In this document: one piece after another, positions 24,981 through 38,317 of the stretch
Layout of the letters: every line of letters begins with the position of its first letter
Numbering within the stretch: the stretch's first letter is position 1
Assembly: GCF_030936135.1 (NCBI RefSeq)
Contig: NC_082598.1
Coordinates: 31,242,687 to 31,306,686 of the forward strand
DNA: 64,000 bases
Source: Gavia stellata
Lineage: Eukaryota; Chordata; Aves; Gaviiformes; Gaviidae
Reading direction: 5' to 3'
Program-made: the position numbers and the translations under genes
The notes under the pieces: model-generated
Database searches by the model: none
What the model was told of the DNA's origin: nothing
What the model saw: the letters and a program-made list of their open reading frames with translations, nothing else

Positions 24981-27900
24981 AGCTGGAAAAAAAGAAACAA
25001 TTTAAAAAAAAACTGAAGTACAGTATTTTAACAACAAAAACATTTTCTGAAAACATATTTTAAGCAAAATTGCTGAGATGTTAGAGAGTTATCATTGGAA
25101 CTACCACACTAGTTCCAAACTCCAGTTTCATCCTCAACCACGCAACTGCTAGTAGTAGCTTGATTACATATAATAACGTTGCTGCTGTGGATGGCAAGAA
25201 AAACTTTATTAAATCACATTACTACATTAAAATTGACAGCGAGGAAAGTGTGTGTCTCTGTGTGTGTGAGAGAGAATCTGCATTCCTATTCTGACAGTTC
25301 TTGGAAGCTGTGATTCATGCTGCTACTTGCTTTTCTACTCACAGTCAGAGGAAAATCCGGTTTCCTTTAGAATATTTGTTGTTACTATGAAAACTAATTT
25401 AAAATAAGCACCAGTCAAAGTCACCTAACTATTTTGGAGTCCATTGTGGTATTTTAAAACTGCAATATTTTAATACTTGAAATTAATGAATTAAAATCTG
25501 TGAACACTATAAAATTTGTGAAGATTATATTGGTTACTGAAAGCTTGAAAAGTATATTTGACATTATTGAGCAGGGAATTCTCTAGAAACGAAAGCAGCA
25601 AGCTAATAAAGTTTTCTTCACTTTCACCATTACTAAGTCTATGAGAAGTTTCTCTAAACCTATCAGCAGGACACACTACAATTCTCCACTGAGACTTGAT
25701 AAAATCTTACAAGTTGAACATAATGAGGTAAATTTCAGTCTGCTGTTTATAATAATTAATAGGTAACACAAATATAGGCAAGACAGGAGAGAACCAGAGA
25801 AATGTCATTCTAGACAGAAGTCCAGCTCCTCCTGCTTTCAACTAGTAACTCCATGTTACAAGACAGAGGAGTGGGCTTACAGGAAATCCCATTTGGGAGG
25901 TACTATCTTTTGTTCTTACACTGAAAGAAAAATCTTATTCTTTGGCTATTAATGGACATATTTCATACAGCAACTGGTATAAACAGAAATCTTTAGATGG
26001 CACCCTTTCAGTTTTATCTCTCCACTACTAAAAGCACTTATTTGCTATGGCCTTTAAACAGGAAAGTCCTATTTCTTAAGCTCAAGTTACACTTTCTTTT
26101 TCCTCCTTGTTACTAAAAGCAAGGTCTAAGTTCTAGTCTTTTCAAAGAAATACACCAAAACCATTTTTTCCCAAAAATAATAGGAAAATATTAATTCAAT
26201 CACACCTTAAAGCTATTCTTCTGATTTCAGAAGCATTTATTTTACATACTAAACCAAACCAGGAGTCAGGCAACCCTGCAGTTGGTCAAACATAGTATCA
26301 TCTAGTTCTGATCAGGACAATAATTCCCTGGTTAACAGTCAAAATATCTTTTACCAGCTTATCATTAAGTGAGTTCTTCAGCAGGCAGTAAAGCACAGTT
26401 CTGATAGCTCTACTCTCCTCGCCCCCACCATGAGAAGCCAGCTTCCCCTCCCATCGTCCCTCTGACACACCATGATATTCTCAGTCCTCATCCCCTTCCA
26501 AAGCAGCCCAATGTTCTGCCAGTCTCCTCAAGCCCCGTTGGCACATACAACAATCTCCTGTTCTCCTACCCAACACAGATTCAGCGTGTGCTGAAAAAAA
26601 CAGGTCAGTGCCAAACTCACATTGCATTATCTCTCAAGAGAGGGTAGTGACACATGTTTCTCTCTACCCAGTTTGCCTATTTTCCCAAAACCTGTAGGAA
26701 CATTACAGTCTTTGAGACTTCTATCCCTCCTACAAACATGGTTGCAATCGGTCAATGATTTCAAAAGCTATTGGTGAATATGTAAGGAAAGAATGAGAGG
26801 AAAAAAAGGAAAAAGCATAAATCATGTTTTCTTAGGAAATCAGGCTTAAAAAAGGCAACTCCCTACAGCTTTTAATGGAGAAAATTTCTTGGTTGTTTAC
26901 TGAGCCAAGGGTAATAAGCAGATTTTGGTGAAGCATTTTCCGATTTCTCTGACTTTTCATAACTTCACACTTAGGTTTCAAATATACCTTTAGGAGACCA
27001 AGGACTGGGAAATTCACTCCATCTAACAAGACAGCTTTTCCCCTAATATATCTTGAAGCTTTTGGATGACCTATGAAAACCCAAACCTTTGACATTTCTT
27101 TAACAAGATCCATCTTAAAAATTACAAACTTTACACCTTACCACACCAGCAGAAGTTTACCCTCTCCAAATTCACAACCACCTTCTCGCCAGCAGCCACC
27201 AAACTGATGGAATATTATTCTGTCAGGGTGCATGTCATTAATAGCCACAACTCAAAAATGAAAAGCCAGTCTCTGAGATTACATTAAACATGCAATGAAA
27301 TAGCCACCAAACGCATCAAATGCTCTTAAATGCCAGAAACTAATACTTACTATGTCATTAAAAACTTTATCAAATGTAAAAATGGCGACTTATGTTTTGT
27401 TTACAATAGCAGCAGCATTCTTAGAATTGGAAATACAAAATTAGCTATATTAATATAATTTATTTTGAGGTATCCTTTTTTATTAGGCAGCTTAGTATCT
27501 CATTCTCTAAGATCATAATTTAATATGTAAAAATACATATTTCCTCAAGATTTCTAACGCACATTAGGAAATTCACACATTATCTTTCCTCCTTCCTACA
27601 ACAGCCACCTGTTACAGGCCTGCCACCTCTATGTTCACAAACACTTGCCCCAATGGCATGTAAAAGAAAGTGCTGGTACTTTCTGGATATCTACCAGTTC
27701 AGCAGATAATGAGATGCTTATGGGATCCGAGATCATCCTTCTGCAAGCAATTGAGATATACTCAACAAACTTGTGGAGCGGCAAGCTAAAAACTCTTGTA
27801 GGTGACATTGTTAGCAATACTACACCCTACTATAAAGCTCTTAAAATTCAGACATCATGCTGGATGATCAGCCCACTCCCAGGTACTACTCCTCTTGTAA

Positions 27901-30900
27901 GTGTCCCACAGCAACACAACAACCATGTCATGAATTAGTAATTAAGTTTTGCTGCCTGCTCTGGCTGTAATAGGCAATACTATCATAAACTATAGTCTTC
28001 ACTAAAAGACATTATTGATAGGGCACAAAAAGGGGGATTTCATACAACAGGATCCACAATTCTAAAGTACCAGGGAGAGTTGCTTCACTCAGCAGGACTT
28101 TTGAAAAAGTTAGTAGAGATGCAAACCATAAAGGTAACCAGTGAACACAATATTATGCCTTCATCTTCACCTGTTTCTGAAGGTCTAGGACACAGGTAAG
28201 GTTAGTACTCACAATCCTGGTCCCTGTCCTTGACGTACATAGCTAAGCTTTCCCCATCAAAACAGGAGTAATAGCAGGAGGAAAAAGATGTGCTCTCATC
28301 TTGTCCAGCAGCAAGGAGTTACAGCACAGTAACCCGGAACAGAGAAGTCTGAAAGTCAGTCTCTACTCTGTCAGAAGGGATTCAAACCATAATCTCTCAG
28401 CAGGCTCCATGTTGCACTGGGAAGATGGATCAACTCATAACTTCTCATTTCAGTGGCAATCTTCAGAATGAAAGGAAAAATAAAAAGTAAAGCTTTGCTG
28501 GACAGAGCAGAACCAGCAGTGTGCATGCCTTTCTACGGAGAGGGGCACCCAAAAGAGAGAGACAAGTCCTGGTTTTGAGTTCCTAATGGCATTTAAAATT
28601 TTAAATGGAAGAAAATATAAAACAGTTTTTGGAACACAGGCCAGAACACAGGTACTCCCCTCTTTTTTCTCCAAGAAAATAAGTGGCCTAGTATCCCTCT
28701 TTGGCCCAACTAGACTTTAATCATCTTGTACACAAGGAAAAGTGGATTTTCAGGATTTGGGGTTTTGTTGGTTTGTTGCTTTTTTTGTTTTGGTTTGTTA
28801 CTTGTTGCTTTGTTTGTTTGGTTTTTTTAAGAAGACATCAACAAAACCTCTTCCTCCTCCCCCCTTTGTGTTTCTGAACAAAAGGGAGAGTCACCACAGG
28901 GTTTTGGTCTGAGTCCAATCCCATAGGTGTGCCTGAGGTGTGGTTTGAACATGCCTTTGGACAAGTGAATGCCTAATTTATAGATTGCCTAATTTATGAA
29001 TAGTAAACAGATGTAGATGCCAAGATGCTCAGTTGTGACAAGATCATGGAAGATCTGAGTGAGGACAAGGTTTCAAGGTGTTTGGAAAACTTTGCTAGTG
29101 AAAACCTAGAGACCTGTAAAATTTAGCCAACACATGGCTTCAATTTTATTTGGGGCTAGATACCCAAAATCCATCTAAATCACAGTTTTGTCTCCTCTAT
29201 ATTATTTTATGGATCTGGCCATATGCCAAAATAACATACATCAAAAACCTTCTCAGAGATACCTGCAAGTATCCTTTTTAATGGAGCTCTAAAAGGACCT
29301 CTATAGAAGAACAAGGCCACATATTTATTTTTAAAATTCACTTTAAATGGATCTATCTTACTCCAGGAATGGTTTTCTTCTGTTTTAACATAAGCATAAT
29401 AGTCTAGTGCCATTTATCTTGCGGTACCAGGCTGTCATTATGGCATTAGCTTCAAAACTGAAGCTTTCTCATGTACTCTGAGATTATTAAACACATAGTT
29501 ATAAAGAAAAAGCATTTAAGCAGCCACATTTATGCCTAATTTGGCTACATTTTTATCACGAAGATAAGGAATGCCCATAGCATCTACTAAGCTTCATAAG
29601 ATTCACTCTCTAAATATGTCTTTATCAGTCTTGAATCTCATAGGGTATATCTAATCTTTAAGGACCTATATTCAATAAAATATTAATACTACTAATGATG
29701 ATTTTATAGTATACTCAGCAATGCTCCTCAGAACATCAGTGCAGAATAAGAAAATTAATTCAGTGATTTTAATGACAAAATTTAACAGTTGGAAAGAGCC
29801 AAAGTATGCAACACTAAACTACTGAAAGAATCTGAGAACCAATGAAGCCTCGTTGCTTCCACATAATACTAAATATATGAGAACCGCAGAGCAACAAAAC
29901 TTTTTACATATATGATTATATATTCTGAAAGTGGCTATAATTAGGAATTTATATTATACACAAAAGGTATGGTAAGAGAATATTAAGGCTATAAAATTAA
30001 ACACTCAGGCATGAGGTATGCCAGAATTAAAGTGGCCTTTGCATTACAAAGGAATTTTGTGGCAGCAGTATGGGTTGAGAATTCAGTCCTTCAGGGCAGC
30101 ACATAGCTGCATTAACCATGAGTCTCCTTCCTCTTCCATGATTTTGCCTTTCACATCTTTAACTTCTGCAACAAATGAACAGGGGAATGTCTGACAAACG
30201 GTTTTTAAATTATTAAAGACTGCCATTAACTGAGTTAACAAAATAACCAACTGCAATAGTAAGTGGACCAGATGGACCATCCACACAAGTGGATGAGATA
30301 TCTTCCCAATGGATATAGGCAAATTCGCTTGTGCCAGACTTACATTGAGACACTGGAATCTTTCATTTCAGACTCCGCTACGTGACTGAAGGTGCGCTTC
30401 CTACATCTCTTTCTACACTGAAAGGCCACTAAATTCAAAATAATAATACCAATACTACTAATAATAATAATTCAGTATTAGCAGATGAGAGAGATAGTTG
30501 AATGGTTTGGCCACTGTCTAGCTGTAGTCTCACAGATATTTTTTTCCCCTCCAGAGATAAAGCTACCTTAAAACAGCTACTGCTCTCCCAGCAGCCTGGC
30601 GACTCTCTCCTGTTCTTGTGCCACCCCTTCAGTGGTGCCAGTACAGCTTTCTACATGGTGAACCAGCTCAATTAACATAGAAAGGTTAAAAATACATTGC
30701 AAAATAAATAAATAGAAGGTAAGAATGGCAGGAACAACTACTACTGTCTTTGCTATGCAACTATCTACTAATACCATCTATCCTCAGAAGCATTTCCAGA
30801 TCTGCTTTATCATCTGGCCTTTATAATTTCTAGCATTCATACAGAAATGAGTAATTTTAAAAGGCTGAATTAAATGCACTTTTCTTTATTTCAAACATCT

Positions 30901-32429
30901 ACCAAAATCTTTTCCTCAAGAAAAACTAACTCATTACACTGTGATGAAAAGGAAGGCACCTTAGCTGTAATTCTACTTCTTCCTAATTATATTGTGTATT
31001 TTATATTAAAACTGTATTAAGGTACTAATTAGGGTACTAAGACAACTGTCCATATTCTTCAATCTACAAAATTAGGCTGAAGCTGTGAGGCTTTAGAAAG
31101 CAAATTATACATCCCTCCTGAAGGAGTGCATAGCTAAAAAAGGAGCTGTTTTCAAATAATTAAACTACCTAGAGAAGAAAATTGCATTTTTAATTCAACG
31201 CAAGTCTATTATTTTTAGTAAAAAAATTCACAACTTTTCAAGTTGATAAAAACATTTCATATAAATAACATGTGGGGAGTGTAGGGGTCAATATCTCTAC
31301 CACTGATTTCTATCTTCAACTTTTTGCACAAATTTAGAATAGGGACGAGAAAATAGCAAAAGCCCAAAGCTCTCAAAAGCAACCATTTCCTTGGCAAGAC
31401 CAATCCATCCATCAAGATTCATGACTTTGGCGAAATTCTATGCTAACAAGATAATTAACCAACACTACAAATTAAATTTAAAGGAACTACCACTCAGTTT
31501 TTAAATTGCTGAGTACAAAAAGTGTAAAATTAGCTACAACAGAGAGTTTATGGAGTCCTTACAGCATTAATAGAGAAAACACTCTCTGCTTTCCTCACAT
31601 CCTTTTATTTTACCTGTATGTGTTAAACTTTTCTATGTAAGAACATAAAGTAGAATAAATGAAAAACAAGACATGGCTGAATGACATCTTAAACTATTAA
31701 ATATCAACCCGGGAGTTATTTTTTTTCTTGTTTGGACTGTTTCTTAAGAACAGGTAACTCTTGCCTTACCAACAAAATTCTCAGACCTTAAAAACGCTAG
31801 CAACCACATTCAACCAAAAAACTCTAACCCATGTAATGTTTGGTAATCTGAAAGCAGTGTATGTAACACTTTTGAGAAAGTATCTTAAATGGACATATAT
31901 GAAAATCAATAGTTTATTAAAAAAAAATTTGCAGAGTTACTTGTCAAGTAGAATTTCTCTAATATAACAACCAAATACTGTCTAATTTCAAATAACAGGC
32001 CCAAAACCAACAGATATTCATAGACAAAATCAATTTTATTCCTGTAAGATTGAACACTGTGAAATCACTGCAACTGCTCATATTGAACTTTGCCAGGACT
32101 ACCACAGTTGAGGTGTATTTCTCAAGTACTTCTTTCACTAGAGTATTTCCTCAAACAATCCTCTTGCCTTCTGGCACACCTGTCACCCACAGAAATGATC
32201 TAGGTTAAATATAACCACATTAAAAAAAAAAAAAGGTAGTTAATTTTAACCTGGACCATTTCCCCAACCCAGTTATGGGACGGGGTTCCACGAACCATTG
32301 TGCTGGTACAGCTGAGGGGGGCAGCACAGAGGTGAGAGCTGGGAGCAAGGAACAGACAGGCCTGTTTAAGTCAACACTGCCACCAAAAGCACTGCTTGTC
32401 AAACTATGCCATCAAAAAAAAATACTTAC

Positions 32430-32497
32430 TTGAAGGATTTAGAGGATCAGGATCTACGATCAGCCACTCCGCCTCTACATGCCACTTCATATCCCAG
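32430..32497 (-). other. Candidate alternative leader exon near the CLOCK promoter
   Basis: A perfect donor TTCAA|gtaagt ends a locally GC-richer segment on the minus strand. The best upstream acceptor is gatatagttctag at 32,498. The segment stays open in one frame for about 45 codons and is tryptophan-rich, but matches no protein I know. It lies about 0.7 kb inside the first intron, so it could be an alternative first or second exon of CLOCK, or chance. Confidence 0.3.
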
Positions 32498-33175
32498 CTA
32501 GAACTATATCTGACTTTCCACATGCCTCTTAGTAGGTCAACTTTTAACGTGTACATGAAAACAACGGCCTTATAAAAATCTCACTACAAATACGTTTCAT
32601 TAGTTTACAACCACTCCTCCTCATGAAAAAAAAACATTCCGAATTTATATCCAGGCCTAAATTAATTTGGAAGGAAAACCAACCAAAAATCCAAATCTAC
32701 CTTAACAGAAACACAAAAATGAAGTACCACAGATTTCCAGTCCCTCGATGGTCATATTTCACACACACACGCACAGAGTATTTGACACACTGATTTTAAG
32801 GATGCACACAAGTTGGCAGAGGACCAGGCACTACCGAGAAGTCCTCATGTTTAAGAGCACGAACACGTTGTAGGCACAGCAATAAAGTTATCGAAGGAAA
32901 AAAAAAAAAAAAAAATAAGCCCACTAAGTGCGTACTCAACCCTACACCCCGCAGCTCCAGTCCACCTGCAGCAGGGAGATTCCGCGCCGCAGAAGCGCCG
33001 GGCACCGTCTAAGCGCCCGGAGCCCCAGGCCCCGCAAAGCTGTCCCGCCGCAGGGAGGGCCCGGGGACCCGCCGCGGCCCAGCCGCCTCCTCAAGGCCCA
33101 GCCGCCGGGCGGGCAGCTACCGCCCCGGCCCCCGCGCAGCCGCCTGCCCGCCATGTAAACATGCCGCCCGCTTAC

Positions 33176-33520
33176 CGCGCTGCGCGGAGCCCCCGCGGAA
33201 AAGCTCCCCCACGAGTGGGGCGGCGGGGGCGGGCGAGCCCCTCCGGCACCCGCGAGACGAGCCGCCCCACGGAGGGGAGCGGCGGCAGACGTGCCCCGGG
33301 GGGAGGCGCCGCCGGCGGCTCTGCCCGCCCCACCGCCGAGGGGCCGGCAGCGGCTCGCTTCGGCACGGCGGCTCGGGATGCCGGGGAGTCCCTCCTGCGC
33401 CCGCCCTGCCTGCGCGCAGCCCGGGCGGCGGGGGCGGGAGCGGCCCGGGCGGGCGCTGGGCCAGGCGGGCAGGGCTCCAAACGTGCCCGGGAGTTGTGAC
33501 AGGAGCAAAGTGGGTCACCG
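33176..33520 (-). other. CLOCK: Approximate CLOCK first (noncoding) exon
   Basis: Only the 3' end is supported, by the donor gtaagc at 33,175-33,170 in the CpG island. The 5' boundary given is a guess within the island. The splice partner would be the leader exon at 19,142-19,228. Confidence 0.4.
33507..33517 (+). promoter_or_regulatory. RORE (ROR/REV-ERB response element), AAAGTGGGTCA
   Basis: The 11-mer fits the consensus WAWNTRGGTCA at every position. REV-ERB and ROR receptors act through such sites on clock genes such as BMAL1, and direct REV-ERB control of CLOCK has been reported. Its position in the presumed promoter supports function, but binding is inferred. Confidence 0.5.
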
Positions 33521-34003
33521 GGCCTAGCGGGTGCCCCGCGAGCGCCCCCCGCCCCCGGCGGCGGCCGCCCCCGCCCGCGCCCTGGCCAAGGGCAGCCGCT
33601 GCCCTCCCCGCGCGCCGCCGCTGCCCTGGCGGCGGGGGACCCGCCGGCGCTGTCAAACTTTAACGGCTTCCCTCCGCGGCGTCCTCCGCCTTCCCCCCCC
33701 GCCGCAGCCGGGCCCGGCGGAGCCGCCCGCCCCGCCCCGCAGCGCGCTCCTTACCCGGCCCCGCACGGCCGCTGCCTGCCCGACCTCTCCCGGCGAAAGC
33801 CGCTCCCTGCGCGCAGCCCCGAGCCCGCCGCCGGCACAGAGCCTCCTCCAGCGGCAGCACCAGCAGCCGGGCCCGGGAGTCCCCCACCACCGCGCCTGCG
33901 CCGCCGAGCCCACCGCCGGCTGCCGCGGCGCCTCGCGCCACCGCGCGTGCGCCAAGGCGCACTGCAAGCCGCAGCACCCCGGCCCCTCGCTCGGGGCCGC
34001 CGC

Positions 34004-34015
34004 CGCGCATGCGCA
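34004..34015. promoter_or_regulatory. NRF1 site, CGCGCATGCGCA
   Basis: Perfect match to the NRF1 consensus YGCGCAYGCGCR, common in TATA-less CpG-island promoters. Related GCGC-rich variants occur nearby (for example around 33,941-33,953 and 34,068-34,078). Confidence 0.6.
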
Positions 34016-34200
34016 GCGCGGCGGCGGCGGCCGGGGAGGTGATCCCCCGCTCTCCGCCCGCCTTTCTACGCGTGCGCGCCCGCCCGCCTGGGAGCCGGCT
34101 GGGCCGTGAGGGGCTGGGCACGGACGGGAGGGGGGGCTGCGCAGGCGTAGTGGGCGCCGCGCCTCCCTGACCTCGGCTCACCTCGCCTCACCTCACCCCG

Positions 34201-34227
34201 CTCCGTTCCGCTCCGCTCCGCTCCGCT
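34201..34227 (+). repeat. Short (CCGCT)n-type pentanucleotide run
   Basis: About five imperfect units of tccgc at the right half of the CLOCK CpG island, next to several gtgag-like motifs on the minus strand that could act as alternative donors. Confidence 0.7.
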
Positions 34228-34660
34228 GGAGGGGGAAATGGCGGCGGCCGCGCTACCGAGCGGGGTGTGGGCCTTCGGCCATCGGCCGCGGGGGGCGGCG
34301 CTCCCACGGGGTGGTATCCAGGCGCCTCGAGACCGGGGAAGCCCGACTCGGCGAGCCCCAGCAGCGCCACGTCTCCGGCTCGGAGCGTCAGGGCTTGCTC
34401 GGTCGCTGGGCTGACGGTAGCCGGGCTGCGAGGTGGGGAGCCGGGGAGCGGGGACAGTGCCTGGCCGCGCTCCGCCTTCGGACAGCGGCGCCGTGGGAGG
34501 CTGCGACCGATGCCGCCTCGCGGCACAGCCGGGGTGTTCCGGCGGCCGGAGCGGCCGCCGCCGCTGCCAGGCGTGGTGCTGCGGGGGTTGTTTTGCAGGC
34601 GGGCGCAGAGCCCGGAGCCGAGCCCTCGGAAAGGGTTCCGCTGAACGGAGGCGCTTCCCT

Positions 34661-37600
34661 GCTGAAACAGTAAACCTGGAACAAACCGCCGTTCCGGGCA
34701 GTGCCTGAAGGTGTGACACGGTACCCGGTCGTATGTTCATTCCCAGAGGGGAATAAGCAGCAGCAGCATCTCGGATGCTCTCTGGGAACAGGCGTGCCAC
34801 CACCAGTTATTTAGGGATACAGGCAACCCGTCCTGGCGGTGGTCGGGGGTTTCTTTTATCGGTGTGCATAAACTGGCAAAACTTAACGGAGTGGCAGAGA
34901 ACAGACTTGACCGTCACAGTCCTTTCATCTGTTTACAATGCTTTTAATACCAGTTTTATAAAATAGCCTTACCAAACGTTAAAAATAAGAAATTACCCTA
35001 GCTCAGTTTAAAATCTCAACACCTAATAAAACCCTATAACTTTTAAAATACTGTACTAACATTGTATGGTTTGTACAATTTGTATTGTACAGTACTAATA
35101 CTGGCTGTTGAGGTCTGAGAGATTTCTGGACCACCAAACTGATGGAAGGCTCACAGCAGGTGAGTTTCCTGCTTTCTGACTGAAAAGCAGCAATTTAAGT
35201 CCATTCTTCTTATTTTCTAATCCTTACAGTTTGGGGTTGCTTTGTGTGGCTGCAAGGTAAAAGAGTAATTGTGAACTTGATAAACTCAAGTGCCCTATAT
35301 GGGGTTGAAGTTATTTTGTTAGGCAGACTACACAGTGATGAGGTGGGGATTTGTTCAGAAAATGTATCATTTCAGCACAGGAGCACACAGGTGTAGTAGC
35401 AGTTTGCAGGGCTATCTCTGATAATAAAAGTTAGCATTCTTGTGTTTGTGTGTTGGTAAAGCTTATAAAAACTGTAAGATGTGCCTGTATTATTGACTTT
35501 GCAGAGAAAGTTGTGAAACAGCCCAGCTGATAAATGCAACCATCATCAGGTATCAGAGTTAATCAGGGAGATGACTAACCGATTCTGCACAGTCTTTATG
35601 TACAACTGTAATGGATTCCAGCCATACTCCCTACTGCAGGACTGGAATATGCTTAAATGTTCTGTGATTATGTTAGCATAAACCTGTTCTGCATGCAGCA
35701 GAACATAGCAGCGACCTGTTTTCTGTGAAATAAAACATCACTCAGTGGTAATAGTGTGTAAATGTTTCCAGCTTTCTTTCTCAGTTACAAGGATGTTTAT
35801 TTTTCAGTTGGTCTCACAAACAGCAATATATCTAAAAGTGTCATTACAAATGTGTATCTACAGAAGCTTAATTAGCGTTTGTGTCTGGAATGAAGTAAGG
35901 AACTTGACTTGGCTGCAAAATCTCATGGATTTTTCTTTCTGGATTACTTCTCAGGTAAATCAGTTTCCTCATTCGATTCACCTGAACTAAGTCTTCTGCA
36001 AAGGTATTGTAGGGGCAGGAACCTCTTTGGCAGTAATGCTGCTGAAGAGCTGACCATGAGCTCAGTTTTTCCACTGTAAGAATTTTAAAAAGCATTAGTA
36101 AAAATACTTATTTTTGTTACTTACTGATTCATAATACTCTATTTCTAGCTTTCAGTTGAGGAAAATGTGACATAAAACTAATAATTTCATTACTCATGCA
36201 AAGGATAATCTTCCTATGATGAAATGTAGTAAAGATAATAGGTTACAGCAGGGATGGGAAATCCAGGAAAAAATGCAGGAATATTGTCAACAAAAATACG
36301 TAATTACCGGAACTAGAATATGGCCAAGAAAGCAGGAGGCTAAAAATAGCATCAAGCTCTATGTATCAAATTTGCCACAAAATCTTTAGTAACCAGTAGT
36401 AATTCTTCAGAAAAACAAAGGAGAGTGCACTGTCTCTCTTCACACCTTCCATGTATGGGAGCATAACACCTACCTACTGCAATGTTGCAGTAGCAAATTA
36501 CTCTTTGTGGCTTGCACATCTTACCTTTTGGGATTTGACAAGATCAAAACAGGCAACATAGCTGTGGAAATCACTTGCATTTGCATTTTCTGATGAGGTT
36601 ATGGCCTAACCAAGGTCACTTTTTTTAAATGCTTGTTTTCTTTTGAAAGTATTTTAAAAGCTCCTGAAGGAACAGGACAGAAAGCTTAGAAATGGTGTGG
36701 TGGTTTTATGAAACTATTCTCCACCTAAAAATACTATTTTTCTGGCTCTTATCGTCAGTGTGAGTTTGCTCTGGTGTGTAATGGTAGTTCTGTTTCACTC
36801 ACAAAGGTTACACAAGAGCCAACATAATTTTCAGACATTGCCAAATTGTGAGCAGGAAATCTTTTGTGAATTACTGAATGATGGGACTAGATTGGGCTAG
36901 AAATGCAGAAATTTCCAGTGTACTTCCATTAACTATAGCCATGTTTCCTACAGAACTGTCATCACCATCTTGTGCATGAGCCACAGAACAATCATCTGCT
37001 CAGAATGTTCCTTTTTTGATCCTCACTGACGTATTCAAAAGAGGATCTGTTTGAGGAAGCTGATTTTGAAACTAAATTCCACATCACTCCAGCATACTAA
37101 AATCAGTGAATTTAACAAAGATGCTGACTTGAAAGCCTGTCACAATCTACATAATCCTTGTAAAGCAAGGTTGACTAACATTCATTCTTAGACCCTTTTC
37201 CTACAAATGGTGTAACTGACCAAGAACCAGGAACATCTGCTTTTAACCTGCAGATTCCCTTGGGTTTTGCTGCTGCTTTGTCACATCTGATGGCTGTAAT
37301 CATCATCATATGGTCACTTTGCTTCAATGAAGTAAGTAAGGGTAACAAAAGGAAAGGTTTGGCCCTTTCCTGTTGTAGCTATTGATATTTTCCTATTACT
37401 TCCAGTGTGATAACACTAGCACTTCTACAGTTGCGTATTGTGCTGGAGCACCTCTCCTGTGAAGACAGGCTGAGAGAGTTGGGCCTGTTCAGCCTGGAGA
37501 AGAGAAGTCTCTGGGGAGACCTTCTAGCAGCCTTCCAGTACCTGAAGGAGGCCTACAAGAAAGCTGGAGAGGGACTTTTTACAAGGGCGTGTAGTGATAG

Positions 37601-38230
37601 GACAAGGGGCAATGACTTTAAGCTGAAAGAAGGTAGATTTAGATTAAAGAAGAAATTCCTCACTGTGAGGGTGGTGAGGCACTGGAACAGTTGTACTGTA
37701 AATTATTTTGTTAAGGATATCCTTATTTTTGTTAGGAAGGAACAACTGATCCAACCATCAGTATTCTAAAATAGTAGGAAGATTATCCTTGACACGGGAG
37801 AAGATTCTTGAACACCTGTCAACCAAAGGGAACTATTCGTTGATGGATTCAGGGCCAAATCCTGATTTTATATTGCTATACACATCATCATCTTTGGGTT
37901 TGCTTGTAAGTGGGGGGAACTGAGAAGGTCCTTAGCAGAGCAGAGTTCCACTACAGTCATTTCACTGAGAATTAAAGGAGTATCTTGCACCCATGCTGGA
38001 TAAAAGGAAGAAGAAAGTATGGATTAGAGCTCACCAGCTAATACCCTCCCCTTCCCATTCCATTTAAGTAGAGTTTGTATGAAATGGAGAATCCAGACTC
38101 TCAGTGTCAATGACACCCATCTATATGTATCCAGAGGTAAGTACGGCTTTCATTTACTACATCAATTTTCTTCCACAAATCAAAACCAAAAAAGATACAA
38201 GTGAAACAACACCTCTTTTTGTTTTGGTGT
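34661..38230. other. Intergenic region between CLOCK promoter and PDCL2 3' end
   Basis: About 3.6 kb of ordinary AT-rich sequence with one CR1 fragment (37,438-37,693). A perfect plus-strand splice donor (CAG|gtgagt, 35,157-35,165) lies about 0.5 kb outside the CpG island and could belong to a divergent noncoding transcript. No protein-coding gene was recognised. Confidence 0.6.
37438..37693 (+). mobile_element. CR1 LINE fragment (end of the reverse transcriptase ORF)
   Basis: In plus orientation it encodes the C-terminal CR1 ORF2 signature: LREL.LFSLEKR, then an FQYLKEAYKKAG-like block and an RFRLKKKFLTVRVVRHWN block. It is about 256 nt, truncated at both ends; the usual 3' terminal repeat is missing. 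Confidence 0.92.
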
Positions 38231-38232
38231 TT

Positions 38233-38238
38233 TTTATT
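38233..38238 (-). terminator. Candidate PDCL2 poly(A) signal AATAAA
   Basis: AATAAA on the minus strand about 80 nt past the PDCL2 stop codon. It is the first canonical signal after the gene. Sequence-only evidence. Confidence 0.5.
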
Positions 38239-38317
38239 GTTTCGGGCTCGCCAAAAGAGTAAAAAACTGTATTTGAGCTAATTTGTGTCAGAACGAATGA
38301 TCTGCATTAAAATTTTC

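Larger units (their letters stand above)
19229..33175 (-). other. CLOCK: CLOCK first intron, 14 kb
   Basis: Presumed first intron, from the CpG-island donor at 33,175 to the predicted leader exon. AT-rich, with a possible old LINE tail (about 24,880-24,980), a CRE-like TGACGTGG at 20,369-20,376, a GT/GTTT-rich stretch (28,760-28,830) and a candidate alternative exon (32,430-32,497). No other gene was supported. Confidence 0.5.
32940..34660. promoter_or_regulatory. CLOCK: CpG island, presumed CLOCK promoter and first exon
   Basis: An abrupt switch to very GC- and CpG-rich sequence over about 1.7 kb. On the minus strand a strong donor GCGCG|gtaagc lies at 33,171-33,176, the best candidate for the end of the noncoding first exon. 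No TATA box is evident; the transcription start is probably dispersed upstream (to the right) of 33,176. Several GC-rich ORFs up to 245 codons on both strands here are compositional artefacts. Confidence 0.8.

Noticed and set aside
28760-28830. GTTT-rich stretch considered as a transposon tail
   Set aside because: Imperfect low-complexity sequence with no element body next to it.
30617-32329. Loose similarity between about 30,617-30,646 (reverse complement) and 32,299-32,329
   Set aside because: Only about 30 nt at modest identity; may be a degenerate interspersed repeat but too weak to call by eye.
32942-34803. Many long overlapping ORFs (up to 245 codons) on both strands of the first CpG island
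   Set aside because: They are Pro/Ala/Arg/Gly-rich in every frame, which is what stop-poor GC-rich sequence gives by chance; none matches a known protein.
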